Shown here piece after piece: positions 9,202-18,681 of a stretch of 64,000 nt of DNA. Each line of letters begins with the position of its first letter. Position 1 is the first letter of the stretch. A program made the position numbers and the translations under genes. The DNA is taken from positions 1 to 64,000 of the forward strand of contig CAJMQE010000009.1 in NCBI GenBank assembly GCA_905215405.1, read 5' to 3'. The notes under the pieces were generated by a model. It was not told the origin of the DNA. It worked only from the letters and a program-made list of their open reading frames with translations, and ran no database searches. The stretch is from an uncultured bacterium. GTDB lineage: Bacteria; Bacillota; Clostridia; Lachnospirales; Lachnospiraceae.

Positions 9202-11337
9202 TTATTCTTCAGACTTGTGATCCGCATCTGTTTCAGACTGCACCTGTGTATCTGTTTTCTTTTCCACATTAGCCTCTGTTGCTACAGTTGTCTTATTATC
9301 TGCTTCTGTACTTTTCTCGTTTTCTGCTTCTTCCTCTTCATCTGGAATTGCATTAACAAACTCTTCTGTCTTTGCAGATTCATCTGTACCTGAAATCTGT
9401 GCGATTCCTTCCTGATCTTCTTCCGTCTCTTCTTCCGTCTCTTCTGGAGTAATTCCTTTGACTTCATTGAAAATCTTCATGAACTGCTTACCTGTAATTG
9501 TTTCTTCTTCATACAGATATTCTGCAATCTTATCAAGGATTTCTCTATTTTCTGTAAGGAGCTGTACTGCTTCTTCAAAACATTTCTTAAGCAGTTCCTT
9601 TACTTCATTATCAATTTCAGCTGCGGTGCTGTCACTACAGTTAAGTCTTGCTGTACCATCGAGATATTTATTCTCAACTGTTTCAAGACTCATCAGACCG
9701 AATTTTTCTGACATACCATACTGTGTGATCATCGCTCTTGCCATCTTAGTAGCTTTTTCAATATCATTGGATGCACCTGTTGTTACTGTATCAAATACTA
9801 CTTCTTCTGCAGCACGACCGCCCAGTAATGTAACAAGTCTTGATAACATTTCGTCCTTTGTCATCAGATACTTTTCTTCTTCAGGTACCTGCATAACATA
9901 TCCGAGAGATCCCATTGTTCTAGGTACAATTGTGATCTTCTGTACAGGCTCTGCATTTTTCTTTAATGCTGTGATCAATGCATGACCAACTTCATGGTAA
10001 GCAACTGTCTGTTTCTCTTCTTTTCCAAGAATTCTATCTTTCTTTTCTTTACCTGCTATAACCACTTCAACTGATTCAAAAAGATCTGCCTGTGAGACAT
10101 ATTTTCTTCCATGTTTTACAGCATTGATTGCAGCTTCATTGATCATATTCGCAAGATCAGATCCTACTGCACCACTTGTTGCAAGTGCAATTGCATCAAG
10201 ATCAACGGTATCATCCATAAGTACACCCTTAGAATGAACCTTTAATGTATCGACACGACCTTTCAGGTCTGGTTTATCAACAATAATTCTTCTGTCCAGA
10301 CGACCTGGTCTTAAAAGTGCCTTATCCAGTACTTCCGGTCTGTTTGTTGCAGCCAGAATGAAAAGGCCCTTGGAAGAATCGAATCCGTCCATTTCTGAAA
10401 GCAGCTGGTTCAATGTCTGCTCACGTTCATCATTTCCACCGCCATAACGGGAATCTCTACTCTTACCGATCGCATCAATTTCATCGATAAAAATAATACA
10501 TGGCGCAGACTGTTGTGCCTGTTTGAACAAATCTCTTACTCGAGATGCACCAACACCTACGAACATTTCAACAAAGTCAGAACCTGACAGTGAGAAAAAT
10601 GGAACTTTTGCTTCTCCGGCTACCGCTTTTGCAAGTAATGTCTTACCTGTACCTGGAGGGCCGACAAGAAGTGCTCCCTTTGGAAGTTTTGCACCAATGT
10701 TGGCATACTTTTCAGGGTTATGCAGGAAATCCACAATTTCCGTAAGGGATTCTTTGGATTCATCCTGTCCAGCTACATCTTTAAATGTAACACCTGTTTC
10801 TTTCTGTACATAGACCTTAGCCGTACTCTTGCCAACGCCCATGCCGCCCATCATGCCGCCACCTTTTGATATCTTTTTGTATATAAAACCAAAAAGAAGG
10901 TAAGCGATCAGGATTGGAAGAATATAAAAAAGAATAAAATCGATTACAGATGAACTCTTATCTGGAATATATCCTTTGAATTCAATTCCTTTATCCTCCA
11001 GTAACGGAAGGATCTCATCATCATTTAAAAGTCCTGTATAATACGTATATTTAATGTTACCAAGCACTGTTTCTTCCTGTACAGGCTCAATTACAATTCG
11101 ATCTGATTCAAATGATACTGAAACTACCTGATCATTATTTACCATATCAAGGAACTGATTGTATGGAATTTCTTTGTATGTTGCACTCTTTACCATGCTG
11201 CTTAGCATGTTCAGTCCAATAAATGCAAGCAGTACAGCAATAATCAGAACTACTGCTGTCTGATTGAACTTCGGCCCCTTTTTATCTCCATTTCGATTCT
11301 GATTATTTGGATTTCTGTTACCTCCGTTATTATCCAT
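9202..11337 (-). CDS. ftsH: ATP-dependent zinc metalloprotease FtsH
   Basis: Membrane-bound AAA+ protease that degrades unassembled membrane proteins and regulators. Layout: short Asn/Gly-rich cytoplasmic start, TM1 near 26-46, an extracytoplasmic domain, TM2 near 130-153, a Gly/Met-rich linker, AAA domain with Walker A GPPGTGKT near 226 and Walker B IIFIDEIDAIG, SRH arginines (RPGRLDRR), then the zinc site HEVGH at about 448-452, where most homologues have HEAGH. After the peptidase domain comes a 75-residue, very acidic Glu/Thr tail that is poorly conserved in the family. Start 11337 is chosen because AGAGGTGACGAA precedes it; an 11-codon longer frame lacks a site. A strong promoter about 320 bases upstream gives a long leader. 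Confidence 0.96.
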   Translation of the reverse strand: MDNNGGNRNPNNQNRNGDKKGPKFNQTAVVLIIAVLLAFIGLNMLSSMVKSATYKEIPYNQFLDMVNNDQVVSVSFESDRIVIEPVQEETVLGNIKYTYYTGLLNDDEILPLLEDKGIEFKGYIPDKSSSVIDFILFYILPILIAYLLFGFIYKKISKGGGMMGGMGVGKSTAKVYVQKETGVTFKDVAGQDESKESLTEIVDFLHNPEKYANIGAKLPKGALLVGPPGTGKTLLAKAVAGEAKVPFFSLSGSDFVEMFVGVGASRVRDLFKQAQQSAPCIIFIDEIDAIGKSRDSRYGGGNDEREQTLNQLLSEMDGFDSSKGLFILAATNRPEVLDKALLRPGRLDRRIIVDKPDLKGRVDTLKVHSKGVLMDDTVDLDAIALATSGAVGSDLANMINEAAINAVKHGRKYVSQADLFESVEVVIAGKEKKDRILGKEEKQTVAYHEVGHALITALKKNAEPVQKITIVPRTMGSLGYVMQVPEEEKYLMTKDEMLSRLVTLLGGRAAEEVVFDTVTTGASNDIEKATKMARAMITQYGMSEKFGLMSLETVENKYLDGTARLNCSDSTAAEIDNEVKELLKKCFEEAVQLLTENREILDKIAEYLYEEETITGKQFMKIFNEVKGITPEETEEETEEDQEGIAQISGTDESAKTEEFVNAIPDEEEEAENEKSTEADNKTTVATEANVEKKTDTQVQSETDADHKSEE

Positions 11338-11663
11338 TTCGTCACCTCTTTCTTTTTTCCTAGTACCCATGTGCTGTCTGTTACGAAGCGCACTTCACCA
11401 GGTTCATCTGCTGATGAGCCCAGCTTTGTATCTGAAATACCTGCATATTCTATGTATGAAGGAATCTGACTTATGACAACTTTTCTACTCTATTATGATA
11501 ACCGCGAATTTCGATATTACTCGCATTTACAATTTACAATAATTCCTAGCCCATTTTTGATATTTTCTTGTAAGATTTTGTGTTTTTTTGTCGAGTCATC
11601 ATAAATTATCTGTCTCATTTTTTTGTTAAGTCAGCTCCGTAATCACATTGAATGACACCAATC

Positions 11664-11692
11664 ATTATAGAGATAAATACAAATAAAATCAA
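11664..11692 (-). promoter_or_regulatory. Promoter reading toward ftsH, long leader
   Basis: Minus-strand -35 TTGATT (11692-11687), a 17-base spacer and a perfect -10 TATAAT (11669-11664). Transcription would start near 11657, leaving about 320 bases of leader before the ftsH ATG. The leader shows small hairpins (for example GCGA..TCGC near 11500) but no recognised riboswitch. Another promoter nearer the gene cannot be excluded. Confidence 0.6.
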
Positions 11693-11769
11693 CATTTTTA
11701 ATGGAAATTTAGCGGTGTTAATAATTATTTTAGAGTTATGAGGGAGGAGGAGACGGTGGCACAGGACGG

Positions 11770-11920
11770 AATCAACGAAAACACGCTTTCGCTCTGCAGA
11801 GACGCAGCGGTACCTCGGACTGCAAAGAACGCAGTCCGGGGACCGGCGCCCCTGCAAAGGTTTTCTTTTGCTTCCGGCCTGCGCCACCTGTTTCCCACCT
11901 CTGTTGGAGTGCGGTGCTCG
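11770..11920. repeat. Diverged inverted copy of the 235-bp repeat
   Basis: Read on the minus strand, this stretch follows the 235-bp repeat unit found at 12063-13110: a segment like GTACCGCTGCGT, then GCAGAGCG.AAGCGTGTTTT, a hairpin, then the AAAACCTT block. About 36 of 41 bases match in the best section (11772-11815). The internal hairpin (11813-11841, CGGACTGC / GCAGTCCG core, 11 bp with one G-U) has a different sequence from the matching hairpin in the array but the same place and loop size. Confidence 0.7.
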
Positions 11921-11924
11921 GCTC

Positions 11925-11950
11925 GTTGGCAGAGCGCTAGCTCTGCCAAC
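11925..11950. other. Perfect 11-bp hairpin in the non-coding island
   Basis: GTTGGCAGAGC, loop GCTA, and its exact complement. It lies between the inverted copy and the direct repeats. No T-run follows on either strand, so it is not a standard terminator; it may be part of a structured RNA or a DNA cruciform. Confidence 0.7.
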
Positions 11951-12062
11951 ATTGCTCGCAGAAAATGCGCGGGGCTGGTGATATGGCTTTTGAATATGGG
12001 CTGGATCGGTTCACGTTGCATGTTTGGTTATTGGTTCGACGACTCCTAGCAATCTCCAGCAT

Positions 12063-13110
12063 GCCGGTACTTAGGCGGCGTCTTTTGCTGCCTTAGTACC
12101 GCTTCGTGATTGCAGAGCGCAAGCGTGTTTTCGTTGCATGATCAGTTCGACGACTCTTAGTCATCTCCAGCACATGCAACACTTCTGCGCGTCAGAACTC
12201 CTGTTGTGCTCTCATTCAGCCGTCGCCCCTTTTGTTATGGAGACACTTTGAATAAGGCGGCGAACTGCCTCATGCATTAGAAAACCTTGGCTAGCACGCC
12301 GGCACTTAGGCTGCGTCTTTTGCTGCCTTAGTACCGCTGCGTGATTGCAGAGCGCAAGCGTGTTTTCGTTGCATGATCAGTTCGACGACTCTTAGTCATC
12401 TCCAGCACATGCAACACTTCTGCGCGTCAGAACTCCTGTTGTGCTCTCATTCAGCCGTCGCCCCTTTTGTTATGGAGACACTTTGAATAAGGCGGCGAAC
12501 TGCCTCATGCATTAGAAAACCTTGGCTAGCACGCCGGCACTTAGGCTGCGTCTTTTGCTGCCTTAGTACCGCTGCGTGATTGCAGAGCGCAAGCGTGTTT
12601 TCGTTGCATGATCAGTTCGACGCCTCTAGTCATCTCCAGCACATGCAACACTTCTGCGCGTCAGAACTCCTGTTGTGCACTCATTCAGCCGTCGTACCTT
12701 TGATATGGAGACACTTCGAATAAGGCGGCGAACTGCTTCATGCATTAGAAAACCTTGGCTAGCACGCCGGCACTTAGGCTGCGTCTTTTGCTGCCTTAGT
12801 ACCGCTGCGTGATTGCAGAGCGCAAGCGTGTTTTCGTTGCATGATCAGTTCGACGCCTCTAGTCATCTCCAGCACATGCGAACTTCTGCGCGTCAGAACT
12901 CCTGTTGTGCACTCATTCAGTAGTCGTCCCTTTGATATGGAGACACTTCGGGTAAGGCGGCGAACTGCTTCATGCATTAGAAAACCTTGGCTAGCATGCC
13001 GGCACTTAGGCTGCGTCTTTTGCTGCCTTAGTACCGCTGCGTGATTGCAGAGCGCAAGCGTGTTTTCGTTGCATGATCAGTTCGACGCCTCTAGTCATCT
13101 CCAGCACATG
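12063..13110. repeat. Tandem array of 232-235 bp non-coding units
   Basis: Units start at 12063, 12298, 12533, 12766 and 12998 (periods 235, 235, 233, 232; the last unit is cut after about 113 bases). A degenerate half-unit precedes them near 12033. Each unit holds a hairpin (TTAGGC..GCCTTAG), the conserved block GCAGAGCGCAAGCGTGTTTT, a GTTCGACG..CATCTCCAGCA segment and a GGCGGCGAACTGC segment. Units 1 and 2 are nearly identical; 3 to 5 share other changes, so the array grew by successive duplication. Unit lengths are not multiples of three and no frame is kept across units, so it is not coding. It is clearly richer in G and C than the flanks. No transposase or known element was recognised. 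Confidence 0.9.
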
Positions 13111-13152
13111 CGACTGCTGTCAGTCCACAACTGCAAGTTCCCTAGCGCATAC

Positions 13153-13192
13153 AAAAAAGACGTCCGCCACATTTTTATATGGCGAGCGTCTT
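13153..13192 (-). terminator. Rho-independent terminator downstream of pyrG
   Basis: Minus-strand stem AAGACG..CGTCTT with inner CGCCA/TGGCG, one mismatch, followed by six U. It stops transcription from pyrG before the 235-bp array. Confidence 0.8.
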
Positions 13193-13193
13193 A

Positions 13194-13422
13194 CTCTATC
13201 AGAAATTCCGAAATCCTGTGGAATAGAAAAACTGCATGTCCGTACAGCAACTATACACAGATGATTATACTCAGATTGCCGGATGTGGGGAGTCCACATC
13301 TGCGTACGGTACAATTCATTTTTCTAGGCAGATTTCTTCTTTGTCTGCTTTTATATGGATACCATGAAACCTGGCACCAGCTTATACTAGTTTCTGTTCA
13401 ATACAATATATTTCACAGAAAA
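13194..13422 (-). other. Long structured 3' region of pyrG
   Basis: The 230 bases between the pyrG stop and its terminator hold no gene. They contain a closing pair CCGTAC (13240-13245) / GTACGG (13314-13319), a perfect 7-bp hairpin GATGTGG/CCACATC (13282-13300), and two 14-base near repeats of ATCTGAGTATA type. This could be a folded 3' UTR or a small RNA; nothing known was recognised. Confidence 0.4.
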
Positions 13423-15033
13423 CTATCTATTCTTTTCGTGTGCAAGTGAAGCTGCAACGAAACCTTTAAATAATGGATGTGGTCTGTTTGGTCTTGATTT
13501 CAATTCTGGATGAGCCTGAGTTGCAACGAACCATGGATGATCTTTTAATTCGACCATTTCTACGATTCTTCCGTCAGGTGACATACCTGAAAGTACCATA
13601 CCATTTTCTGTAAGAACTTTTCTGTAATCGTTATTTACTTCATAACGATGACGATGTCTTTCATGAATTGTTTCTTCCTGATACAGTTCATATGCTTTTG
13701 AATTCTTGTCCAGAACACATGGATAAGAACCAAGTCTTAATGTACCGCCGATATCGTCGATACCTTCCTGATCTGGCATAAGGTGAATTACAGGATGTGT
13801 TGTATCTGGTTTTAATTCAACACTATGTGCATCTGAATAACCAATTACATCTCTTGCGAACTCTACGATTGATAACTGCATACCAAGGCAAAGACCAAGG
13901 AATGGAATCTTATTTTCACGAGCATAGCGAATTGCCTGAATCTTTCCTTCAATACCTCTGTCACCAAATCCACCTGGAACAAGGATACCATCTACTTCAG
14001 AAAGAATCTCAGCTGCATTTTCAGCAGTTACTGTTTCAGAATCAACCCATTTGATTGTAACATCAGTTGAGTTAGCAACACCACCGTGTTTTAATGCTTC
14101 AACAACACTGATATATGCATCATGAAGCTGGATGTATTTACCAACAAGTGCTACTGTTACCTTGTTCTTTGGATTCTTCCATGCTGTACACATAGCTCTC
14201 CATTCTGCAAGATCTGGTTCTGGGCACTCAAGGTTCAGACATTTACAAGCAACCTGTGCAAGGTGTTCTTCTTCCATTGCAAGTGGTGCTTCATATAAAA
14301 TATCAACATCAAGATTCTGAAGTACCTGATCTTTTGGAACATTACAGAATAAAGCGATTTTATCTTTGATTCCGTCATCGAGTGGATGCTCTGTACGGCA
14401 AACAATGATATCAGGCTGAATTCCCATGCCCTGAAGTTCCTTAACACTTGCCTGTGTTGGTTTTGTCTTCATTTCTCCTGAAGCTGAAAGATATGGAATC
14501 AGTGTTACATGAATGAGAATTGCATTTTCACGTCCTACTTCATGCTGGAACTGACGAATTGATTCGAGGAATGGCTGGCTTTCGATATCGCCAACAGTTC
14601 CGCCGACTTCAATAATAGCAATTTTTGTTTCTTCTGATGAATAATCTCTGTAGAAACGGCTCTTGATTTCGTTTGTAATATGAGGAATAACCTGAACAGT
14701 ACCTCCTCCAAAATCTCCTCTTCTTTCCTTAGAAAGAACAGACCAGTAGATTTTACCAGTTGTTACATTAGAATTCTTATTAAGACTTTCGTCGATGAAA
14801 CGTTCATAATGACCAAGATCAAGATCTGTCTCTGCGCCATCATCAGTTACGAATACTTCTCCATGCTGGATTGGATTCATTGTACCTGGGTCTATGTTAA
14901 TGTATGGGTCGAATTTCTGCATTGTGACTGAAAAACCACGGGACTTTAATAAACGTCCGAGAGAAGCAGCGGTAATTCCTTTACCTAAACCTGAAACAAC
15001 TCCTCCTGTTACAAATACATACTTAACGGGCAT
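13423..15033 (-). CDS. pyrG: CTP synthase
   Basis: Makes CTP from UTP, ATP and glutamine. The synthase domain begins KYVFVTGGVVSGLGKGITAASLG, with the UTP/ATP region through about residue 270; the glutaminase domain is C-terminal with PFLGLCLGMQ (nucleophile Cys near 380) and the HPE of ATQAHPELKSRP near 510. Length 536 is normal. AAGGAGGT lies seven bases before the ATG. It stands alone, with its own promoter and terminator. A -10 box TATAAT lies at 15087-15082 with a weak -35. CTP is also the co-substrate for the CDP-sugar and CMP-AEP steps of the glycan locus in this window. Confidence 0.97.
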   Translation of the reverse strand: MPVKYVFVTGGVVSGLGKGITAASLGRLLKSRGFSVTMQKFDPYINIDPGTMNPIQHGEVFVTDDGAETDLDLGHYERFIDESLNKNSNVTTGKIYWSVLSKERRGDFGGGTVQVIPHITNEIKSRFYRDYSSEETKIAIIEVGGTVGDIESQPFLESIRQFQHEVGRENAILIHVTLIPYLSASGEMKTKPTQASVKELQGMGIQPDIIVCRTEHPLDDGIKDKIALFCNVPKDQVLQNLDVDILYEAPLAMEEEHLAQVACKCLNLECPEPDLAEWRAMCTAWKNPKNKVTVALVGKYIQLHDAYISVVEALKHGGVANSTDVTIKWVDSETVTAENAAEILSEVDGILVPGGFGDRGIEGKIQAIRYARENKIPFLGLCLGMQLSIVEFARDVIGYSDAHSVELKPDTTHPVIHLMPDQEGIDDIGGTLRLGSYPCVLDKNSKAYELYQEETIHERHRHRYEVNNDYRKVLTENGMVLSGMSPDGRIVEMVELKDHPWFVATQAHPELKSRPNRPHPLFKGFVAASLAHEKNR

Positions 15034-15291
15034 TGATGTACCTCCTTGTGAATAAATGACTATTTTTTAAACAATTATTACATTATACAACTTTTTTCGA
15101 TTGATTACCACTACATTTTTTACCTTTTTAAGATTTATGCAAAATGCCGAGTGAGATTCTATTCATAGCAGACGAAATGTACGTAATATACATATAGAAA
15201 GATATTAATAAAAAGTGTGACTTTAGACTCAATCTGTTATGGTATTAGTATGACCAGTCTTCAGTTTCCTATTGCGTTTTCCGATACAAAA

Positions 15292-15320
15292 TTGGATTTT
15301 CATACAAAGTATGGTATGAT
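15292..15320 (+). promoter_or_regulatory. Promoter of the ABC-2 operon with operator-like dyad
   Basis: -35 TTGGAT (15292-15297), 17-base spacer, -10 TATGAT (15315-15320). The spacer holds CATACAAAGTATG (15301-15313), 5-bp arms around AAA, in the place where a repressor would block polymerase. Another dyad CTTCAT-N12-ATGAAG follows near +1. The rest of the 421-base gap (15034-15454) includes the pyrG promoter and no gene. Confidence 0.6.
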
Positions 15321-15454
15321 TTGCTTCATATGAATTCAAAAATGAAGTTTCATTTATTTTTGTGACAGCTTTTATGAACGTACACAACAACAAAAGCAGT
15401 ACTTGTAACATTATTAAATGTACATGAACAGCTGTATAAAAGAAAGGAACCCAA

Positions 15455-16141
15455 ATGATCCAGGTAACAGACATCTACAAAAACTATGGAAAGAAGAAAG
15501 TACTCGAAGGTGCCTCTTTCCATGTCAACAAAGGCGAGTGCGTCAGTATCGTGGGTGGAAATGGTTGTGGTAAATCAACTCTCCTGTCCATTTTATCCGG
15601 TGCTGCAAAAGCAACATCCGGCAAGATCCGTTATAACAACGAAGATCCTGTCTCCAATCCAAAATTATTTTCCAAATATATCGGATATATTCCGCAGGAG
15701 AATCCTCTGATGGATAAATTATCCGTCCTCGATAACCTGAAATTCTGGTATTGTGAAACCGATCGAGATCTCAAGGAAGATCTGAAAACAGGAATTCCTG
15801 CAAAGTTCGGCCTTACATCCTATAAAAATTACGCCGTTGAGAAATTATCCGGCGGTATGAAAAAGCGTCTGAGCATTGCCTGCTCCATCGCAAAGAACCC
15901 TCCTATCCTGATTCTTGATGAACCAGGTGCATCTCTTGATATTTTGTGTAAGGAAGATATCAAAAATTATTTAAAAAGTTATTTAGCTGATGGTGGCACT
16001 GTAATTCTTACCAGCCACGAGGAAGGGGAACTGGCGATCTGTGACCGTATGTACTTGCTCTCAGAGGGTACCCTGACAGAACTTCCAGATAAACCGACCG
16101 GACATAAGTTAATGGAAAGGATCACACAGTCTCATGGCTAA
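15455..16141 (+). CDS. ABC transporter ATP-binding protein
   Basis: Cytoplasmic ATPase of an ABC-2 type exporter. Walker A GGNGCGKSTL near residue 35, Q-loop at YIPQENPL near 80, signature LSGGMKKRLSIA near 130, Walker B PILILDEPGASLD near 152 and the switch histidine in LTSHEEGE near 188. The 228 residues are one nucleotide-binding domain with no membrane part. AAAGGAA precedes the ATG. The next gene, a permease, starts eight bases before this stop (ATGGCTAA), so the two are translationally coupled. The cargo is unknown; drug, peptide or lipid export are all possible. Confidence 0.92.
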   Translation: MIQVTDIYKNYGKKKVLEGASFHVNKGECVSIVGGNGCGKSTLLSILSGAAKATSGKIRYNNEDPVSNPKLFSKYIGYIPQENPLMDKLSVLDNLKFWYCETDRDLKEDLKTGIPAKFGLTSYKNYAVEKLSGGMKKRLSIACSIAKNPPILILDEPGASLDILCKEDIKNYLKSYLADGGTVILTSHEEGELAICDRMYLLSEGTLTELPDKPTGHKLMERITQSHG

Positions 16142-17354
16142 ATATTTTTTATACTTCAGGCTTACATTAAAATCAGCCTGCAAGTCATTACCAAAAATCG
16201 TTGCAGGAACTGCTATTTTTGCTGTTCTGCTTGTTCTCGCAGCTTTGGGCATCATGAAAAGCCAGGGCGATTCCGCTTCTGTTCAGCCGATGCCTGTTGG
16301 CCTCGTCCTTCCCGACGATGGTGATGAATACACCGAGTTTGCCTTTGATTTCATCAGTGAAATCGATTCGATCAAGACCGTCTGCACTTTTGAACAGATG
16401 AGCCGGGACGAAGCCTTTGATAAACTTGATGACCGCGAAGTCGCTGCTGTCATTCTGTTACCTGATGATTTTGCAGAACACATTTTAAATGGTACCAATA
16501 CTCCCGCAGATATTGTGCTTCCAACAACCGGAATCACTTCCCAGTCTGCACTGTTCCGTTCCCTTGTCACTGCCGGAGTCGATGATCTGGCTGCTGCACA
16601 GGCCGGAATCTACGCTGCAGATGATGTCTGTCGGATTTATTCCATTCAGGATGGTATCCGTCATTCAGAAAAAGTATTAAATAAGGAATATTTTGCATAT
16701 GCACTTGACCGAAGTGTGTACTTTAAAGAGCAGAACGTTTCTGCGACCGGTGATCTGAGTACGACCCAGTTCTACCTGTGTTCCGGTCTACTTGGTCTGC
16801 TCTTCCTATCCGGTATCTCCTGCTTCGATCTGTTCCGGAAAGAATCTGGCGCATTGCAAATGTGCCTGAAACGAGAAGGCCTTCAGCAATGGTTTCAGAA
16901 CGTCTGTAAAATTGCCAGCGTCAGCATACTGTATTTTCTGATTCTCGCTATTCTGCTGATAATTGGAAAATCCACAATTCAATCCAAAGAAATTGCAGCT
17001 CTGATTCCTGCCCTTAATTTAGCTAATCTGACTGCACTGTTTTGCATTATTTTCTGTATCTTTGCCATTATATTTCTCATTTACCAGCTGGCTGGTCATC
17101 CATCAACAGGTGTTATTCTGTTGTTCTTGCTCGCTGTCGGTATGTTGTTCGCATCTGGAAATATTATTCCAGCCGTGTTCCTTCCAAAGGCATTTGCAAC
17201 GATCGGATTACTGATGCCGACCACTTATCTGAGTCATCTTGGCCAGGAAATCCTGCTTGCCCAGGTAAATGTTCTCACGATCCTGCCCGTACTTTTCATC
17301 GCACTGTGCGCTGTCATCATTTCTGCGATTTGCGATAAAATTGCTACCAGATAA
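16134..17354 (+). CDS. ABC-2 type permease
   Basis: Membrane subunit partner of the preceding ATPase. One TM segment at about 18-40, then an extracytoplasmic domain of about 150 residues, then five or six TM segments from about residue 215 to the end. This is the usual ABC-2 layout with a large outside domain between TM1 and TM2, as in YhgE/Pip-like and antibiotic exporters. It overlaps the ATPase gene by eight bases. A second permease of the same build follows, so the working exporter is probably a heterodimeric membrane pair on a dimer of the single ATPase. No cargo clue is seen. Confidence 0.85.
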   Translation: MAKYFLYFRLTLKSACKSLPKIVAGTAIFAVLLVLAALGIMKSQGDSASVQPMPVGLVLPDDGDEYTEFAFDFISEIDSIKTVCTFEQMSRDEAFDKLDDREVAAVILLPDDFAEHILNGTNTPADIVLPTTGITSQSALFRSLVTAGVDDLAAAQAGIYAADDVCRIYSIQDGIRHSEKVLNKEYFAYALDRSVYFKEQNVSATGDLSTTQFYLCSGLLGLLFLSGISCFDLFRKESGALQMCLKREGLQQWFQNVCKIASVSILYFLILAILLIIGKSTIQSKEIAALIPALNLANLTALFCIIFCIFAIIFLIYQLAGHPSTGVILLFLLAVGMLFASGNIIPAVFLPKAFATIGLLMPTTYLSHLGQEILLAQVNVLTILPVLFIALCAVIISAICDKIATR

Positions 17355-17473
17355 GAGCAGGCGCAATTTCTGTGCCATTATACAGATTATAAAACAACTA
17401 TAAAACATTGAATCGATCATCAAATTGGATGATCACTATGATAAATAAATACGAGATTGGGGAATTCTTTACT

Positions 17474-18550
17474 ATGAAAAAAATAATACTCTGGTTTCTG
17501 CTGTTGCAAAAGCGACAATTGCACCACATTACTCTTACCGCGCTATTAATTTTAATTCCGGTAACTGCACTGATCGCACAGCAGATTCCTGCCATGCAGG
17601 AACAGACGATTCCACGGGTCGGCATTGTCCTGACAGATGAAGATGAACTTGCCGTCAAGACTGCGAATGCCCTGAGTCATAATCAGAAATCTGTGGAATT
17701 TTATCTCTGTGACTCAATAGAACAGCTACAAAACGATATTTTAAATAAAGATGCCGATTGCGGTTATGTCTTTTCTGAAGGGCTCACCGCAAAACTCGAC
17801 AAGAAGTCCTATAAGGGATGCATCTCTCTGTTAAAGTCCACACCTGGCATGATTCCAGCCTTATCCAGCGAAATTCTTTTTTCGGAAATGTTCCGCATCT
17901 ATGGAAAAAATATCGTGACCAACTACATTGCCAAAGACGATCTGTTCTCGGAACTCCGAGCAGATGCCATCTCAAAAGCAGGCGAACAGTATGACTATTA
18001 TCTTAATGGTGCCGCCACCTTTCATATTAACTTCAGGACACTCGGTCAGGATGTCACTGAAGTAAGCGACGATCTTGCATCTGTTGCCGATACATCCTCA
18101 GCAGCTGCATTTCCAGTCCGGGGCATTCTGGCTGTCATCCTTTTCATGTCCGGTCTACTGGGCTGTATTCAGTGGCTTAAAGACAGTGAAAATGGAGTTT
18201 TTGCACCAATGAGCTATGCCTTTATTCACATCAGTCGTTTTCTTTATATTCTGGCTCCTGTACTTTTGTTTGCATGCTCCTCCCTGCTGACCATTTATAT
18301 CAGCGGTGTCCAGACTGGTCTGCTTCATGAAGTTATCGGCATGGTGCTCTATACGATCCTAATATTAGCATTTTGTATTTTGCTTACTTTCTTCGTTCCA
18401 AAGAGCATGATACTGGTATCCCTTCTGCCTGTCCTGATTCTTGGCAGCCTGATTCTTTGTCCGGTCTTTATCAACATGACGCAGTTCGTACCAATTGTAA
18501 ATATTATTAATAAATTGTTCATTCCGTTTTATTATCTGCGGATGTTCTAA
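17474..18550 (+). CDS. Second ABC-2 type permease
   Basis: Same layout as the preceding permease: TM1 near residues 20-40, an outside domain to about residue 210, then six TM segments. The start at 17474 (MKKIILWF) is chosen because TTGGGGAA stands nine bases before it; a frame open from 17408 would add 22 residues without a ribosome site. Sequence identity between the two permeases looks low, suggesting an old duplication. Last gene of the three-gene exporter operon, 120 bases after the first permease and just before a structured terminator. Confidence 0.82.
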   Translation: MKKIILWFLLLQKRQLHHITLTALLILIPVTALIAQQIPAMQEQTIPRVGIVLTDEDELAVKTANALSHNQKSVEFYLCDSIEQLQNDILNKDADCGYVFSEGLTAKLDKKSYKGCISLLKSTPGMIPALSSEILFSEMFRIYGKNIVTNYIAKDDLFSELRADAISKAGEQYDYYLNGAATFHINFRTLGQDVTEVSDDLASVADTSSAAAFPVRGILAVILFMSGLLGCIQWLKDSENGVFAPMSYAFIHISRFLYILAPVLLFACSSLLTIYISGVQTGLLHEVIGMVLYTILILAFCILLTFFVPKSMILVSLLPVLILGSLILCPVFINMTQFVPIVNIINKLFIPFYYLRMF

Positions 18551-18553
18551 AAA

Positions 18554-18635
18554 AAGAACCAGGTCACTAAACCGCCCCCAAATGTCAGATCAAAAATCTA
18601 ACGATTGGGATGCAAGTTCAATGTACCTGGTTCTT
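18554..18635. terminator. Bidirectional terminator with a long structured loop
   Basis: Perfect 11-bp arms AAGAACCAGGT (18554-18564) and ACCTGGTTCTT (18625-18635), with 60 bases between them that fold again (CCCAA..TTGGG, AGAT..ATCT). Seven T follow on the minus strand and a T-rich tract on the plus strand, so it may serve both convergent genes. A 14-base repeat (TTATTTCTTACTAT type) follows at 18637-18672. Confidence 0.65.
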
Positions 18636-18681
18636 ATTTCTTACTATTTTATTTCTTACTATTTCATTTCTTGTCTGTTAC

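Noticed and set aside
12774..12977. Open frames of 60-100 codons inside the 235-bp array and on both strands of 11615-12049
   Set aside because: Unit lengths of 232-235 bp do not keep a frame, no ribosome sites precede the starts, and composition is that of repeat DNA.
12063..13110. CRISPR or integron-type array
   Set aside because: Units are long and nearly identical throughout, without unique spacers, cas genes, integrase or attC cores. The 10-, 12-, 24- and 40-bp repeats also lack spacers.
15034..15120. CTP-sensitive reiterative transcription control of pyrG as in Bacillus
   Set aside because: The predicted start region (after TATAAT at 15082-15087) lacks the GGGC-type initiation sequence and an attenuator hairpin.
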